Of a stretch of DNA of 64,000 nt, positions 7,635 to 16,621 are shown one piece after another. The stretch comes from JANSXG01 sp024743075 (GTDB taxonomy: Bacteria > Planctomycetota > Phycisphaerae > Phycisphaerales > UBA1924). Made by a program: the position numbers and the translations under genes. Under the pieces are notes generated by a model. The model searched no databases. It was given only the letters and a program-made list of their open reading frames with translations, and was not told the origin of the DNA. The stretch spans positions 2,046,001 through 2,110,000 of the forward strand of contig CP159477.1 in NCBI GenBank assembly GCA_042140185.1, written 5' to 3'. How positions within the stretch are numbered: the first letter of the stretch is position 1; each line of letters begins with the position of its first letter.

Positions 7635-9709
7635 ATGAGCGGAAACAACTCGTCGATCAAGGCCGATCTGAAGAACATGAAGGGCATCTCGAAGAAAGAT
7701 GCTCAGATGCTCGCGGACGCCGAAGTGCTGCTCGGGCCCGACCCCGAGGAAATGGGCCATGTCCAGAACATGTTCTGGGGCAACTACCGCGAAGAGCTGA
7801 TGCACCCGTACCCGCAGTCCGACGCGGAAGAGACCGCACGCTGCGACCAGCTGATCGCCGAACTCGATGAGTACATGCGCTCCGAGCATCCGGCGATCCA
7901 GATCGACCAGGAGCAGGCGATCCCGCGCTGGGTCATCGACCGGCTGTTTTCGATGGGCGTGATGGGCATGACCATCCCGAAGGAGCACGGCGGGATGGGT
8001 CTCGGCATCACGTCGTACGTGCGCGTGCTCGAGAAGATCGGCGAGTACTGCGGTTCGACGGCGGTGCTGGTTTCCGCGCACCAGTCGATCGGCTGCAAGG
8101 CCGTCATGCTCTTCGGCAACGAGGAGCAGAAGAAGGTCTGGCTCCCCCACCTTGCGCAGGATTGGGTCAGCGCGTTCTGTCTGTCCGAACCGGATGTCGG
8201 CTGCGACGCCGGCGGCCAGCAGACCCGCTGCGAACTCTCCGAAGACGGCGAGCATTACATTCTCAACGGTGAGAAGAAATGGGCAACCTCCGGCGCGATC
8301 TCGGGCTTGTTCACCGTCATGGCCAAGCAGAAGCTTGCCAATGGCAAGGAACGCGTCACCGCGCTCGTCTGCACGCCGGATATGCCGGGGATCGACATCT
8401 TCTCGAAGAACCGCAGCAAGTGCGGCATCCGCGGCACGTGGCAGGCCCGGATCAAGTTCAACAACGTGAAGGTCCCCAAGTTCAACCTGCTGCACGAAGA
8501 GGGCAAGGGCCTGAACGTCGCGCTGACCTGCCTCAACTACGGCCGCTGCACGCTGTCGGCCGGCATGCTCGGCTCGGCGACGCGCTGCATGAACCAGGCG
8601 ATCAAATGGTCACAGACCCGCTATCAGTTCCAGCGTCCGCTGGGGGACTTCGATCTGGTGCGCCAGAAGATCGCTCGCATGGCCGCGTTCACCTATGCCA
8701 TGGACGCCATGCTCTACATGACCACCGGATTCCTCGATCGCGGCGACAAGGACATCCGCATCGAGACCGCGATCTGCAAGACCTTCTGCTCCGAGATGGG
8801 CTGCGCGCGGTCAACGACGCGGTCCAGATCATGGGCGGCGAGGGTTACATGACTGAGAACGAGGTCGAGCGGGCCTTCCGCGACTCGCGCATCAACCTCA
8901 TCGTCGAAGGCGCTAATGAAGTCATGCAGTCGTTCATCTTCGGCTACGGCGGCAAGGCCCTGGCCGAACAGATGGTCGGCATCAAGGAGGCGCTGGTCTG
9001 GGACAGCGAGCAGGGCTTCGGCCAGAACATGTCGCGTATCCTCAAGAACAGCACAAACATGACCCTGGTCTCCAAGGCGCTCCCGCTGGGCCTCGAGCTC
9101 TACCTCGGCTTCAAGAAGGGCGCACCGAAGATCACGAAGCTGCACCCATCGCTCTCGAAGCAGGCGGACACACTGGCCGGCCTCATCCGCCAGCACAGCC
9201 ACATGTTCAAGGTCGCCTCGAAGATGCACGAGGAAAAGATCCTCGAGCGTCAGGTTGCTCAGGCCCGCATCGCGGACTCTGCGATGTGGATCCACGGCAT
9301 CGCGTGCACGCTGAGCAAGCTCGACATGCAGATCCGTCGCGGCGACGACGGGCTGGAGTTCGAGCGCGACAAGACCGCGGCGCTGCACTTCGTCGACATG
9401 GCCGAACTCGAGTGCCACAAGGCGTGGCGTGAACTCAAGAGCAACTCGGACGACACGATGCGCAGGGCCGCATCCGCCGCGATCGCGCACAACAACGAGA
9501 TGCCCAACGACCTGTTCGTTACTCCAGAATCATCCCCGGTCGCCAAGGGAACCGGTCGGACGCCCAACCAGTCGGCGATCAAGCAGTTCCCCGGCGACCA
9601 GCACGGCGGGAAGCCCGAAGACCTCGATGGACACGGCATGACCGCCGGGAAAGGGGCCAGTGCCGGCGCCGGATCGGCGCCGCTCGCCGACCCCGATGCC
9701 GGCTCCTGA
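7635..9709 (+). CDS. Acyl-CoA dehydrogenase, long C-terminally extended type; frameshifted
   Basis: After correction about 691 residues, far longer than the usual 380-390. The flavoprotein core has GMTIPKEHGGMGLG, CLSEPDVGCDAGGQQT (flavin-binding region) and the substrate-base loop LIVEGANEVMQSF, with the likely catalytic Glu near residue 424. The extra C-terminal domain of about 200 residues resembles that of VLCAD/ACAD9-type enzymes and ends in a disordered Gly/Ala/Pro tail. It should oxidise long or branched acyl-CoA to enoyl-CoA. AGGAG 7 bases upstream supports the ATG at 7635. At 8803 one G is missing (CTG(G)CGCGCGGTC), which breaks EMGWRAVNDAVQIMGGEGY. Confidence 0.88.
8802..8804. other. 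Apparent 1-base deletion (frameshift) in acyl-CoA dehydrogenase gene
   Basis: Restoring one G at CTG-CGC gives the conserved W-R-A-V-N-D-A-V-Q-I-M-G-G stretch and fuses the two frames. It is probably a base-calling error. Confidence 0.85.
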
Positions 9710-9875
9710 GGCCACTCTTCACTCCCCTGTCCACGCCTCGGCAAAGGGTGACGGTGCAACGAACACCGCCTCCGAGCCAGCCGGTACATTGGACGCGGGC
9801 CGCACCCCCGGTGCCGGCCCCGACACCGATCAACCCACGCGACCGCGCGTCGCGATCAGCACGAAAGACCAGACG

Positions 9876-11030
9876 ATGCCAAAGCGGATCGCCTACCAGA
9901 CCGAGATCGAATACCTCCAGATCCTCGACGAGCACGGCAACTTCGACGCCGAACTCGGCGCGGACACGCTCAGCGACGAGGATGTCCTGTTTCTCTACGA
10001 GCAGATGTCGATCGTGCGCCACTACGACGAGATCGCCTTCAAGCTCCAGCGCTCCGGGCGCATGGGCACCTACCCACAGAACAAGGGGCAGGAGGCCGCG
10101 GCGGCGGGCTCGGGCTTTGCCATCCGCAAGCACGCGCCGGGCTCGTGGCTTGTCCCCTGCTATCGCGAGAACACCGCTCTGTTCCTCAACGGCCTTCCGA
10201 TGGAGAAGATCCTCCTCCACTGGATGGGCGACGAGCGAGGCAACCAGATTCCCGACGGCGTGAACATCATGCCGATCTCCATCCCGATCGGCACGCACCC
10301 GCTCCACGCGGTGGGCCTCGCGTGGTCGATGAAGTATCGCGAGACGGAAAACGGCCAGAAGAACGACCGCGTCGCGATCAGCTACTTCGGCGACGGCGCG
10401 ACCTCCGAGGGCGACATCCACGAGGCGATGAACTTTTCGACCGCCCTCAAGGTGCCGTCGATCTTCTTCTGCCAGAACAACCGTTGGGCGATCTCCGTGC
10501 CGATCTCGAAGCAGATGGGCTCGGAAACGGTCGTGCAGAAGGCCTGCGCCTACGGCATGCGGGCGATACAGGTCGACGGCAACGACATCTTCGCGGTCTA
10601 CAAGGCCAGCCGCGAAGCGGTCCAGCACGCGATCGAGCACAACGAACCGACCTTCATCGAGGCGATCACCTACCGCCTCGGCGATCACACCACCGCCGAC
10701 GACGCCCGTCGCTACCGCGACCCGGCCGAGGTCGAGGCGTGGGTAGCTCGCGACCCGCTCATCCGCGTCCGGAAATTCCTTGAGAACAAGGGGCTGTGGA
10801 ACGACGAGAAGCAAACCGAGATGGAAGCCCGGGCCAAGCAGATCGTCAGCGATGTCGTCAAGAAGGCCGAAAACATCGAGAAGCCGACGACCGACGACAT
10901 CTTTAACTACACATTCGCGGAACTGCCCGCGCAGCTTCGCACGCAACGCGACACCATGCGGACCACCCGTCTCGGACAGGATCCGCAGCAGGAGACGCTG
11001 AGCGCCGCGGCCCAGACCGCGAACGCGTAA
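9876..11030 (+). CDS. pdhA: 2-oxoacid dehydrogenase E1 component, alpha subunit (pyruvate or branched-chain)
   Basis: 384 residues. This thiamine-diphosphate enzyme decarboxylates a 2-oxoacid and passes the acyl group to lipoyl-E2. Signatures are MGTYPQNKGQEA near residue 65, PCYRENTALFLNGL near 90 and the ThDP/Mg motif GDGATSEGDIHEAMNF...FFCQNN at about 172-205. The sequence resembles Gram-positive PdhA, yet the leucine-catabolic neighbours make a branched-chain 2-oxoacid dehydrogenase (BkdA) a real alternative. The ATG at 9876 has only a weak ribosome site; a TACATT hexamer lies at 9785-9790. E1-beta follows after a short intervening ORF. E3 (dihydrolipoamide dehydrogenase) is not in the window. 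Confidence 0.85.
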   Translation: MPKRIAYQTEIEYLQILDEHGNFDAELGADTLSDEDVLFLYEQMSIVRHYDEIAFKLQRSGRMGTYPQNKGQEAAAAGSGFAIRKHAPGSWLVPCYRENTALFLNGLPMEKILLHWMGDERGNQIPDGVNIMPISIPIGTHPLHAVGLAWSMKYRETENGQKNDRVAISYFGDGATSEGDIHEAMNFSTALKVPSIFFCQNNRWAISVPISKQMGSETVVQKACAYGMRAIQVDGNDIFAVYKASREAVQHAIEHNEPTFIEAITYRLGDHTTADDARRYRDPAEVEAWVARDPLIRVRKFLENKGLWNDEKQTEMEARAKQIVSDVVKKAENIEKPTTDDIFNYTFAELPAQLRTQRDTMRTTRLGQDPQQETLSAAAQTANA

Positions 11031-11067
11031 CCGGTCGCAGCGCTTCGGCACCGAGGAGAAAGCCGCC

Positions 11068-11340
11068 ATGCTCGTCAAGATCACCGACATCAAGGACAAG
11101 GACCACTGGATCAACCCGCTGTACGTGAAGTGCATCCGGTCGAACCGCAAGGGCCAGACCGAGATCATCGGGCTCATGACGTCGATGGGCAGCCACATCA
11201 AGACGAGCGAGTCCGCCGAGTCGGTGGCCGACCGGATCAGCGTGGCCATGCCGGACTCCCCGGCCTGGCAGGCGGCGACCGGAGCCGCCGTGCTCAGCGA
11301 TGAGCAGCAGCGAGCCGCGGCCGCCGCAGCGGCGGGCTGA
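11068..11340 (+). CDS. Small FlbD-like protein inside the E1 operon
   Basis: 90 residues with a strong GAGGAGAAAG ribosome site before the ATG. The first 60 residues alternate beta-strand-like hydrophobic and charged positions (MLVKITDIKDKDHWINPLYVKCI, then SESAESVADRI). The layout, a short strand, INPLYVKCI and a C-terminal SVADRI helix, recalls the small FlbD family, but I see no decisive motif. The tail is a helix ending in an Ala run. It sits between E1-alpha (37 bases after its stop) and E1-beta (73 bases before its start), so it is almost certainly cotranscribed. Its role is unknown; regulation or assembly of the dehydrogenase complex is a guess. Confidence 0.7.
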   Translation: MLVKITDIKDKDHWINPLYVKCIRSNRKGQTEIIGLMTSMGSHIKTSESAESVADRISVAMPDSPAWQAATGAAVLSDEQQRAAAAAAAG

Positions 11341-11413
11341 CCAAGAACCGACCACGACACACCAACACCGCCCGCGACTCTGAGCGGGCTCAGCTTCAGA
11401 GAGAATCGCTTCG

Positions 11414-12388
11414 ATGGCCAACCTTACCCTTGTGCAGGCAATCAACCTGGCGCTCACCCAGGAAATGGAAGCCGATGATCGCGTGATCATCCTCGGCGAG
11501 GATGTCGGGCTCAACGGCGGCGTGTTCCGAGTGACCGAGGGCCTGCAGCAGCGATTCGGCGAGCACCGCGTCGTCGATACGCCGCTGGCCGAGTCGGGCA
11601 TCATCGGCACCGCGATCGGCCTCGCCGTCGGCGGCCTGCGTCCGGTCCCCGAGATCCAGTTCGAGGGTTTCCTCGGACCGGCCTACGACCAGATCACCAA
11701 CCACGCCGCCCGGTACCGCACCCGCTCTCGTGGGGCGGTGACCATCCCGCTTACCATCCGCGTCCCCGTCGGCGGCGGCATCCACGCCCCCGAACTGCAC
11801 TCGGACTCGCCCGAAGCGATCTACGCCCACACCCCGGGCCTCAAGGTCGTCATGCCCTCGACGCCCTACGACGCGAAGGGCCTGCTCATCAGCGCGATCC
11901 GCGACCCCGACCCGGTGATCTACTTCGAGCCGAAGCGCATCTACCGTGCGTTCCGGGAGGAGGTCCCCGAGGACGAGTACACCGTCGAGATTGGCAAGGC
12001 CAAGATCGTCGAGGAGGGCACCGACCTTACCGTCGTCACCTGGGGCGCGACCACGCTGCAGTGCATCGAGGCGATGGACGGCCTGCCCGAGGATCTCTCG
12101 GTCGAACTCATCGACCTGCGGACAATCTACCCCTACGACCTCGACACCGTCGCGGCGTCGGTGCAGAAGACCGGTCGGTGCGTGATCGCCTGCGAGGCCC
12201 CGCGCACCGCGAGCATGGCGGCCGAACTCGCCAGCGCGATTCAGGAAGAGTGCTTCCTGCACCTCAAGGCCCCTGTCCAGCGCGTCTGCGGTTTCGACAC
12301 CGTCATGCCGTACTACAAGCTGGAACTGGATTACCTGCCGGACGCGAAGCGGATCAGCAAGGGGATTCTGGAGACGGCGAACTACTGA
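11414..12388 (+). CDS. pdhB: 2-oxoacid dehydrogenase E1 component, beta subunit
   Basis: 324 residues, the standard length. It pairs with E1-alpha to form the thiamine-dependent decarboxylase. Motifs include ILGEDVGLNGGVFRVTEGL near the N-terminus, DTPLAESGIIGTAIGLAVGG, EIQFEGFLGPAYDQI and the C-terminal transketolase domain with ELIDLRTIYPYDLDTV and GFDTVMPYYKLELDYLPD. AGAGAG upstream of ATGGCCAACC is a modest ribosome site. The gene ends at a strong hairpin, so E2 is transcribed separately and lies 2.4 kb downstream behind two minus-strand genes. Confidence 0.92.
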   Translation: MANLTLVQAINLALTQEMEADDRVIILGEDVGLNGGVFRVTEGLQQRFGEHRVVDTPLAESGIIGTAIGLAVGGLRPVPEIQFEGFLGPAYDQITNHAARYRTRSRGAVTIPLTIRVPVGGGIHAPELHSDSPEAIYAHTPGLKVVMPSTPYDAKGLLISAIRDPDPVIYFEPKRIYRAFREEVPEDEYTVEIGKAKIVEEGTDLTVVTWGATTLQCIEAMDGLPEDLSVELIDLRTIYPYDLDTVAASVQKTGRCVIACEAPRTASMAAELASAIQEECFLHLKAPVQRVCGFDTVMPYYKLELDYLPDAKRISKGILETANY

Positions 12389-12412
12389 GCCGAGATAGAT
12401 TTTCTGAACGAT

Positions 12413-12449
12413 GCGTGCCGAGAATTGCTCTCGGCACGCTATTGATTTA
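12413..12449. terminator. Bidirectional terminator between E1-beta and rhodanese gene
   Basis: An 11-base-pair perfect stem (12413-12423 with 12429-12439, loop ATTGC) lies between the two convergent stops. T-rich bases follow on the plus side (TATTGATTT) and A-rich bases precede it (AGATTTTCT on the other strand reads A-rich), so it can serve both genes. Confidence 0.7.
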
Positions 12450-12456
12450 GTTGCGG

Positions 12457-13791
12457 CTACCGACGCATCGTGATGCTCAGTGAGCCGCCGAGCAGTCGAT
12501 CCAGTTCCCAAGGACGCCCGCCGAGTTTGTTCGCCCGGGCGATGGCCTCTTCCGGTTCCAGACCGAGTTCCTCGATGAGGTAGGCCATCCAAATCAAGCG
12601 GGCGCGGCCGCCGGATGAGCAGTGGACGAGCACATCGCCTCTGGCCTCCGCTTCGCGGAACGCTTTGGCGAACTGGCGGACCTGCTCCGGCGTGTAGTCG
12701 TCCTCGCCGCCCATCGGGATGTGCACGAAGTTCATGCCGAGTTCCCGGGCGTGTTCCTGCTCATCGAAACCGTTGTTCCGATTCTCGCGGTTCGTGCGCA
12801 GGTTGATCACGGTCTTCACGCCCTTGGCCGCGAGCCAGTCGAGGGTGTCCTCTGTCGGCTGCGCCGAGATCAGCAGTTTGCCCTCGCGGTGCACACGGGT
12901 CTTCGGCTCGACGCGCGGGCCGACCTCGACCTTGGAGCCCTCGATCGACGAGTACTCGGTCCACGATCCCTCGTACAGGCGCACCTTGGACCAGCCGAGT
13001 TCGCAGGAGAGCGCGAGCATCATGAGCGTGGCTTCGCGTCCCGTGCCGCAGTAGACGACGATGTCGTCACGGTCGGAGATGCCGAGATTGGTAAGCATGG
13101 TTTCGATCTCGTCGATCGGCTTGAGGCGGTGCTTGTTGAGCGGGTCGGTGAGGTGCGTCCAGTCGAGCGAGTGCGCACCGGGGATGTGGCCGTTGCGGAT
13201 CCAGATCGGGAGATCGCCGAGGTACTGCCCCTCTGGGCGGGCATCGATGAATGTGTGGTCGTTGAAGCCGATGGTGTCTGCGAAGTCGGCGTAGGCGATC
13301 TTCGCCAGCGTCGCGTCCTGCGGCGTGATGGTGTTCCGCTGAATCTGCGGGAACTCGCGCGTGGTCGGATGGTTCGCGGCCCACGCCTCAAAGCCGCCGT
13401 TGATGATGCTGACCTGATCATGCCCGATCTGCGTGAGCGCGTACGCGGTCATGGTCGCGGCGAGCGGATCGTCGAGAGAGGAGTACACGATCACCGGCGA
13501 ATCGAGCGAGATGCCGGCGTCGCCGAAGATCCCGGCCAGGCGCTCGGCACTCCAGTACTGGACCGGCAGACCGCCGAAAGGGCCGCGAAGCGCCTTGTCG
13601 TTCATATGGACCGCGCCCGGCACGTGGCCCTTCAGGTAGTCACCGAAGGAACGGGTATCGAGCACGTGCGACTTTGCGACGGCGTCGGCGGCTTCGGCAA
13701 CATCTACGAACCGGACCGGTGGCGCGGCAAATGCTCCCGGAACGAGCAGGCCCATCAAGCCAAACAGAAAGACAGTCACGGACCGGCGCAT
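12457..13791 (-). CDS. Exported two-rhodanese protein fused to a DUF442-like phosphatase domain
   Basis: 444 residues. A signal peptide (MRRSVTVFLFGLMGLLVPGA, cleavage after AFA) predicts a periplasmic location. Residues 28-140 form a rhodanese domain with Ser104-Ser105 where the catalytic Cys should be (VIVYSSLDDP), so it is inactive. Residues 165-285 form a second rhodanese with the persulfide Cys248 in YCGTGREA. Residues 305-440 resemble the dual-specificity-like DUF442/BLH phosphatase family, with Cys391 and Arg396 in HCSSGGRAR. The start at 13791 has a GAGGAGAAG ribosome site; an in-frame GTG at 13872 would add a non-signal extension. It probably handles sulfur species (thiosulfate or 3-mercaptopyruvate). 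It follows the GNAT gene on the same strand. Confidence 0.82.
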   Translation of the reverse strand: MRRSVTVFLFGLMGLLVPGAFAAPPVRFVDVAEAADAVAKSHVLDTRSFGDYLKGHVPGAVHMNDKALRGPFGGLPVQYWSAERLAGIFGDAGISLDSPVIVYSSLDDPLAATMTAYALTQIGHDQVSIINGGFEAWAANHPTTREFPQIQRNTITPQDATLAKIAYADFADTIGFNDHTFIDARPEGQYLGDLPIWIRNGHIPGAHSLDWTHLTDPLNKHRLKPIDEIETMLTNLGISDRDDIVVYCGTGREATLMMLALSCELGWSKVRLYEGSWTEYSSIEGSKVEVGPRVEPKTRVHREGKLLISAQPTEDTLDWLAAKGVKTVINLRTNRENRNNGFDEQEHARELGMNFVHIPMGGEDDYTPEQVRQFAKAFREAEARGDVLVHCSSGGRARLIWMAYLIEELGLEPEEAIARANKLGGRPWELDRLLGGSLSITMRR

Positions 13792-13872
13792 ACTCTTCTC
13801 CTCAGTAGGGATCGCGGGGATAGCCCGTTGAACCGGAAAGCCGGGCTCGGGTTGCCTCTTCGACTGCTCCAC

Positions 13873-14709
13873 TCACGGGCTCGGAACCAGCCCCTCGCCC
13901 GGACGGACCATTTCAAGCCGGGTGTACGCCGGACGCATGCCCGCGCGGATCGCGTTCCGCTCGGTACCGATCGATGGGTCGCTGGAAATGGTTGCCCATC
14001 GCATCCCCGCTTGACGGAGCAGGAGCAGGCGCTCGTGGATCAGCGCTTTCTGTATGCCGCGACGACGATGCGATGGAGCGACGGCCCCGCCCCACAACGC
14101 ACCGAGGTTCTCGAACCCCTCACAACCGCACGCCGCGACGATGTCGTTGGTCTGATCGTCGAGCAGCAGCAACGCTATCGATCTTGGGTGTCGCACCGCC
14201 CTCCGGAACGAGTCGATGTGCAGTTCACTCTCAGATGATCCGAAGTGGATCGCCGCGGCGAACCGCGAGTAGGCGTCAACCTGATCCTCGTCAGCAGAGT
14301 CCACCCGCTCGATTCGCGTGCCCGGTGGCAGCTGAGTCTGCTGTTCGTCCATCGTCGTGAGATCCGTTACGAAGAGCGTCTCGATCGAGCAGATCGTAAA
14401 TCCGGCCTCGGCCAGGACCTGTCGCAGCGTCGGGTGGCTGTAGGTCGTCAGCAGGATCTTCGGCTCGACGCGACGATCGATGAACCATTGACAGATCGCC
14501 TCGACCTCCTCGCGCGAAACCGGACCGCTCATAGCCCCGTTGATCGCCTGATTGAGCCAGGAGCCCACCCCTCCGAACGCGGCAACGCCGCCGGCCCAGT
14601 CGATGCACTCGTCCGCCAGATCGGAGCAAACGGCGGCCTGCCGACGCTCTTCGATTTTTGCTATCTCCCATGGGGCGAAAGGAACCGGTATGGCGTCAGC
14701 CGAGGGCAT
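13873..14709 (-). CDS. GNAT-family N-acetyltransferase
   Basis: 278 residues. The acetyl-CoA-binding motif A is AVAPSHRRRGIQKALIHERLLLL near residue 220, followed by the motif-B region DPSIGTERNAIRAGMRPAYTRLEM typical of GNAT proteins that conserve an N..A...GF/M end. The N-terminal 130 residues look like a degenerate second GNAT lobe. The substrate is unknown. The start codon at 14709 has no ribosome site but a TAGCAT hexamer 6 bases upstream, overlapping the divergent promoter of the E2 gene. The next gene (rhodanese fusion) starts 81 bases after this stop. Confidence 0.8.
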   Translation of the reverse strand: MPSADAIPVPFAPWEIAKIEERRQAAVCSDLADECIDWAGGVAAFGGVGSWLNQAINGAMSGPVSREEVEAICQWFIDRRVEPKILLTTYSHPTLRQVLAEAGFTICSIETLFVTDLTTMDEQQTQLPPGTRIERVDSADEDQVDAYSRFAAAIHFGSSESELHIDSFRRAVRHPRSIALLLLDDQTNDIVAACGCEGFENLGALWGGAVAPSHRRRGIQKALIHERLLLLRQAGMRWATISSDPSIGTERNAIRAGMRPAYTRLEMVRPGEGLVPSP

Positions 14710-14715
14710 CGGCTC

Positions 14716-14725
14716 ATGCTACAAT
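14716..14725. promoter_or_regulatory. Overlapping divergent -10 elements (GNAT gene and E2 gene)
   Basis: Minus-strand TAGCAT (14716-14721) ends 6 bases before the GNAT ATG. Plus-strand TACAAT (14720-14725) lies 127 bases before the E2 ATG. The two hexamers share two bases, so the promoters would compete. Confidence 0.45.
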
Positions 14726-14852
14726 CTCCGTCTCGCGATTACCCGCACAAACCCCCGACCGGGTGCGGCAAACGCCGGATCGACCTCGGTCCACCGGTGG
14801 CCGTGATCGCCCTTTTCAGCCCCCGCGTCCCGACGCGATGAGAGGAAACCCA

Positions 14853-16252
14853 ATGGCCGGCCATGTCTCTTCCGATCCGAATGTCTTCATCCTTCCCGAC
14901 CTCGGAGAAGGGGTCCACGAAGCCGAGTTGATTTCGTGGAAAGTGAAGCCCGGAGATCACGTCGAAGAGCACGACATCGTGGCCGAGATGGAGACTGACA
15001 AGGCCCTCGTCGAGGTGCCATCGCCCCGCGCCGGGGTCATCAAGGAGCTCTTCGGCGAGGTCGGCGAGATCCTCAAAGTCGGCAACCCCGCCTGGACCTA
15101 CGAGGGTGCCGGCGACGACGCCGGCTCGACCCCTTCGCCGGTTGAAAGCGGGACCGCTCAGGCCGAACAGGCCGAAGTCGCGGGCGAAGAAGAGCGCGAA
15201 GACGACGGCACGGTGGTCGGAACGATGAGCGGATCCCTCGGGGCGGTCAGCACCAGGAGGGCAAGGCCCTCGCGACCCCAGCGGTTCGTCGCCTCGCTCG
15301 CGACCTCGGCGTAAACATCGACAGCGTGAAAGGCACCGGCCTCGCCGGACGCGTGACCGAGAAGGATGTCCGCGCCGCTTCCGGCGGTTCGTCATCGAAC
15401 AACGGTCAGGCGAAGCCCGCCGGGAGCGCACCGAAGCCCCAGCCAGCCCCAGCGAAGCCCGAACCCGCCCAGCGTCAGCAGAGCAACCTCGCCACGACCG
15501 TGCCGCAGCAGCAGGTCGTCGAACGCCCGCCGGTACTCATCCCGGATGTTCAGGGCGACTCGACGATCATCCCGGTCCGCGGCGTTCGGCGCACCATCGC
15601 CAACCGCCTGCGTGAATCGGTCGACCGGGCCGTGCACTTCTCGGTCATGGACGATGCCGACGTCAGCGAGCTCGACCACACTCGCAAGCAGATGGCCAAG
15701 GCCAGCGGCGAAAAGGTCAGCTTCCTGCCCTTCGTGATCAGCGCCGTCTGCCGGGCCCTGCAGGACTTCCCGGAGCTCAACGCCTACATCGACGACGAGA
15801 ACGAGCAGATCATCCGCCACAAGCGGGTTCACATCGGCATGGCCACCGACACCGAGCACGGCCTCGCCGTCCCGGTGATCCCGCACGCCGACGACATGGG
15901 CGTGCTCGAACTCGGACGCCAGATCACCGACCTCGCCCGCATGACGCGCGACCGCTCGGTGCCGCGTGAGCGACTGATGGGCTCGACTTTCACGATCAGC
16001 AACGTCGGCAGCTACGCCGGCAAGTACGCGACGCCGATCATCAACTACCCCGAGGTCGCGATCCTCGCAGTCGGCCGGGTCTACGAGGGCGTCGTCGCTG
16101 ATCGCGGCGCGATCCGCGTCGCCAAACTGCTCCCGATGAGCCTGACCTGCGACCATCGCTCGGTGGACGGCGCCGCCGCGGCCCGCTGCCTCGCCCGGAT
16201 CGTCGAACTGCTCAAGCGTCCGGACGATCTGCTCACCCCCGCTCGCGGCTGA
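14853..16252 (+). CDS. 2-oxoacid dehydrogenase E2 (dihydrolipoyl acyltransferase); frameshifted
   Basis: After correction about 466 residues with the full E2 layout: one lipoyl domain (residues 1-90, lipoylated Lys50 in ETDKA), an Asp/Glu-rich linker, a peripheral-subunit-binding domain (ALATPAVRRLARDLGV...GTGLAGRVTEKDV), a Gln/Pro-rich linker and the catalytic core ending in CDHRSVDGAAAARCL (active-site His-Asp). It passes acyl groups to CoA and is the partner of the E1 subunits upstream; whether it is acetyl- or branched-chain specific is open. AGAGG lies 7 bases before the ATG at 14853. Near 15243 a missing G in a GGGG run splits the frame between the first linker and the binding domain. 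Confidence 0.9.
15240..15243. other. Apparent 1-base deletion (frameshift) in E2 gene
   Basis: The GGGG run at 15240-15243 should be GGGGG: the corrected sequence reads GSLGGGQHQEGKALATP and joins lipoyl and binding domains. This looks like a homopolymer error. Confidence 0.8.
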
Positions 16253-16276
16253 TCCGACATCCGGCAGATTGAACTC

Positions 16277-16301
16277 GCCCCGCGATCACGCGGGGCTTTT
16301 T
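16277..16301 (+). terminator. Rho-independent terminator of E2 gene
   Basis: An 8-base-pair GCCCCGCG stem with an ATCA loop is followed by CTTTTT on the plus strand, 24 bases after the E2 stop. Confidence 0.85.
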
Positions 16302-16552
16302 CGTGCGCTGGACGACCCGTGGAAACTGCGTCGAAAAGCCGAAATGTTCGGGAACGGTTCAATGACCGCTGTATGTCACTCGGTGACAACACCGTGTCAC
16401 CGGCGATACGGACAGTCCTTTGGGTCGGAAAATTTCGGTCTATCTTCGACCCGACGGCGTCGGCCTCGTGTGCCGCGCGTCGGGTCGCCGCAGGGTCCAA
16501 TGCTCCATGTCGAGCCGGACCTCGGCGGCTGCCTGCGAGCGAGTCAGAAATA
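16302..16552. other. Non-coding stretch between two terminators
   Basis: No frame with coding character is seen on either strand. It contains AT-richer patches (GGTCGGAAAATTTCGGTC) and short inverted repeats (GTCACTCGGTGAC) but nothing I can name. Confidence 0.5.
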
Positions 16553-16583
16553 AACAGGGCTCGGCGTAAAGCCGAGCCCTGTT
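16553..16583 (-). terminator. Terminator of thioredoxin-like gene
   Basis: A perfect 13-base-pair stem (16553-16565 with 16571-16583, loop GTAAA) lies 39 bases beyond the minus-strand stop and runs into TTTATTTC on that strand. TTCGCTTTT on the other side could let it act in both directions. Confidence 0.85.
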
Positions 16584-16621
16584 CGCTTTTCCGGTCAGCC
16601 GCTGCACAGCGGCTCAGGTGA

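Noticed and set aside
9579..11360. 593-residue open frame on the minus strand
   Set aside because: It lies fully opposite the E1-alpha gene and the end of the dehydrogenase gene; no recognisable motif and no ribosome site.
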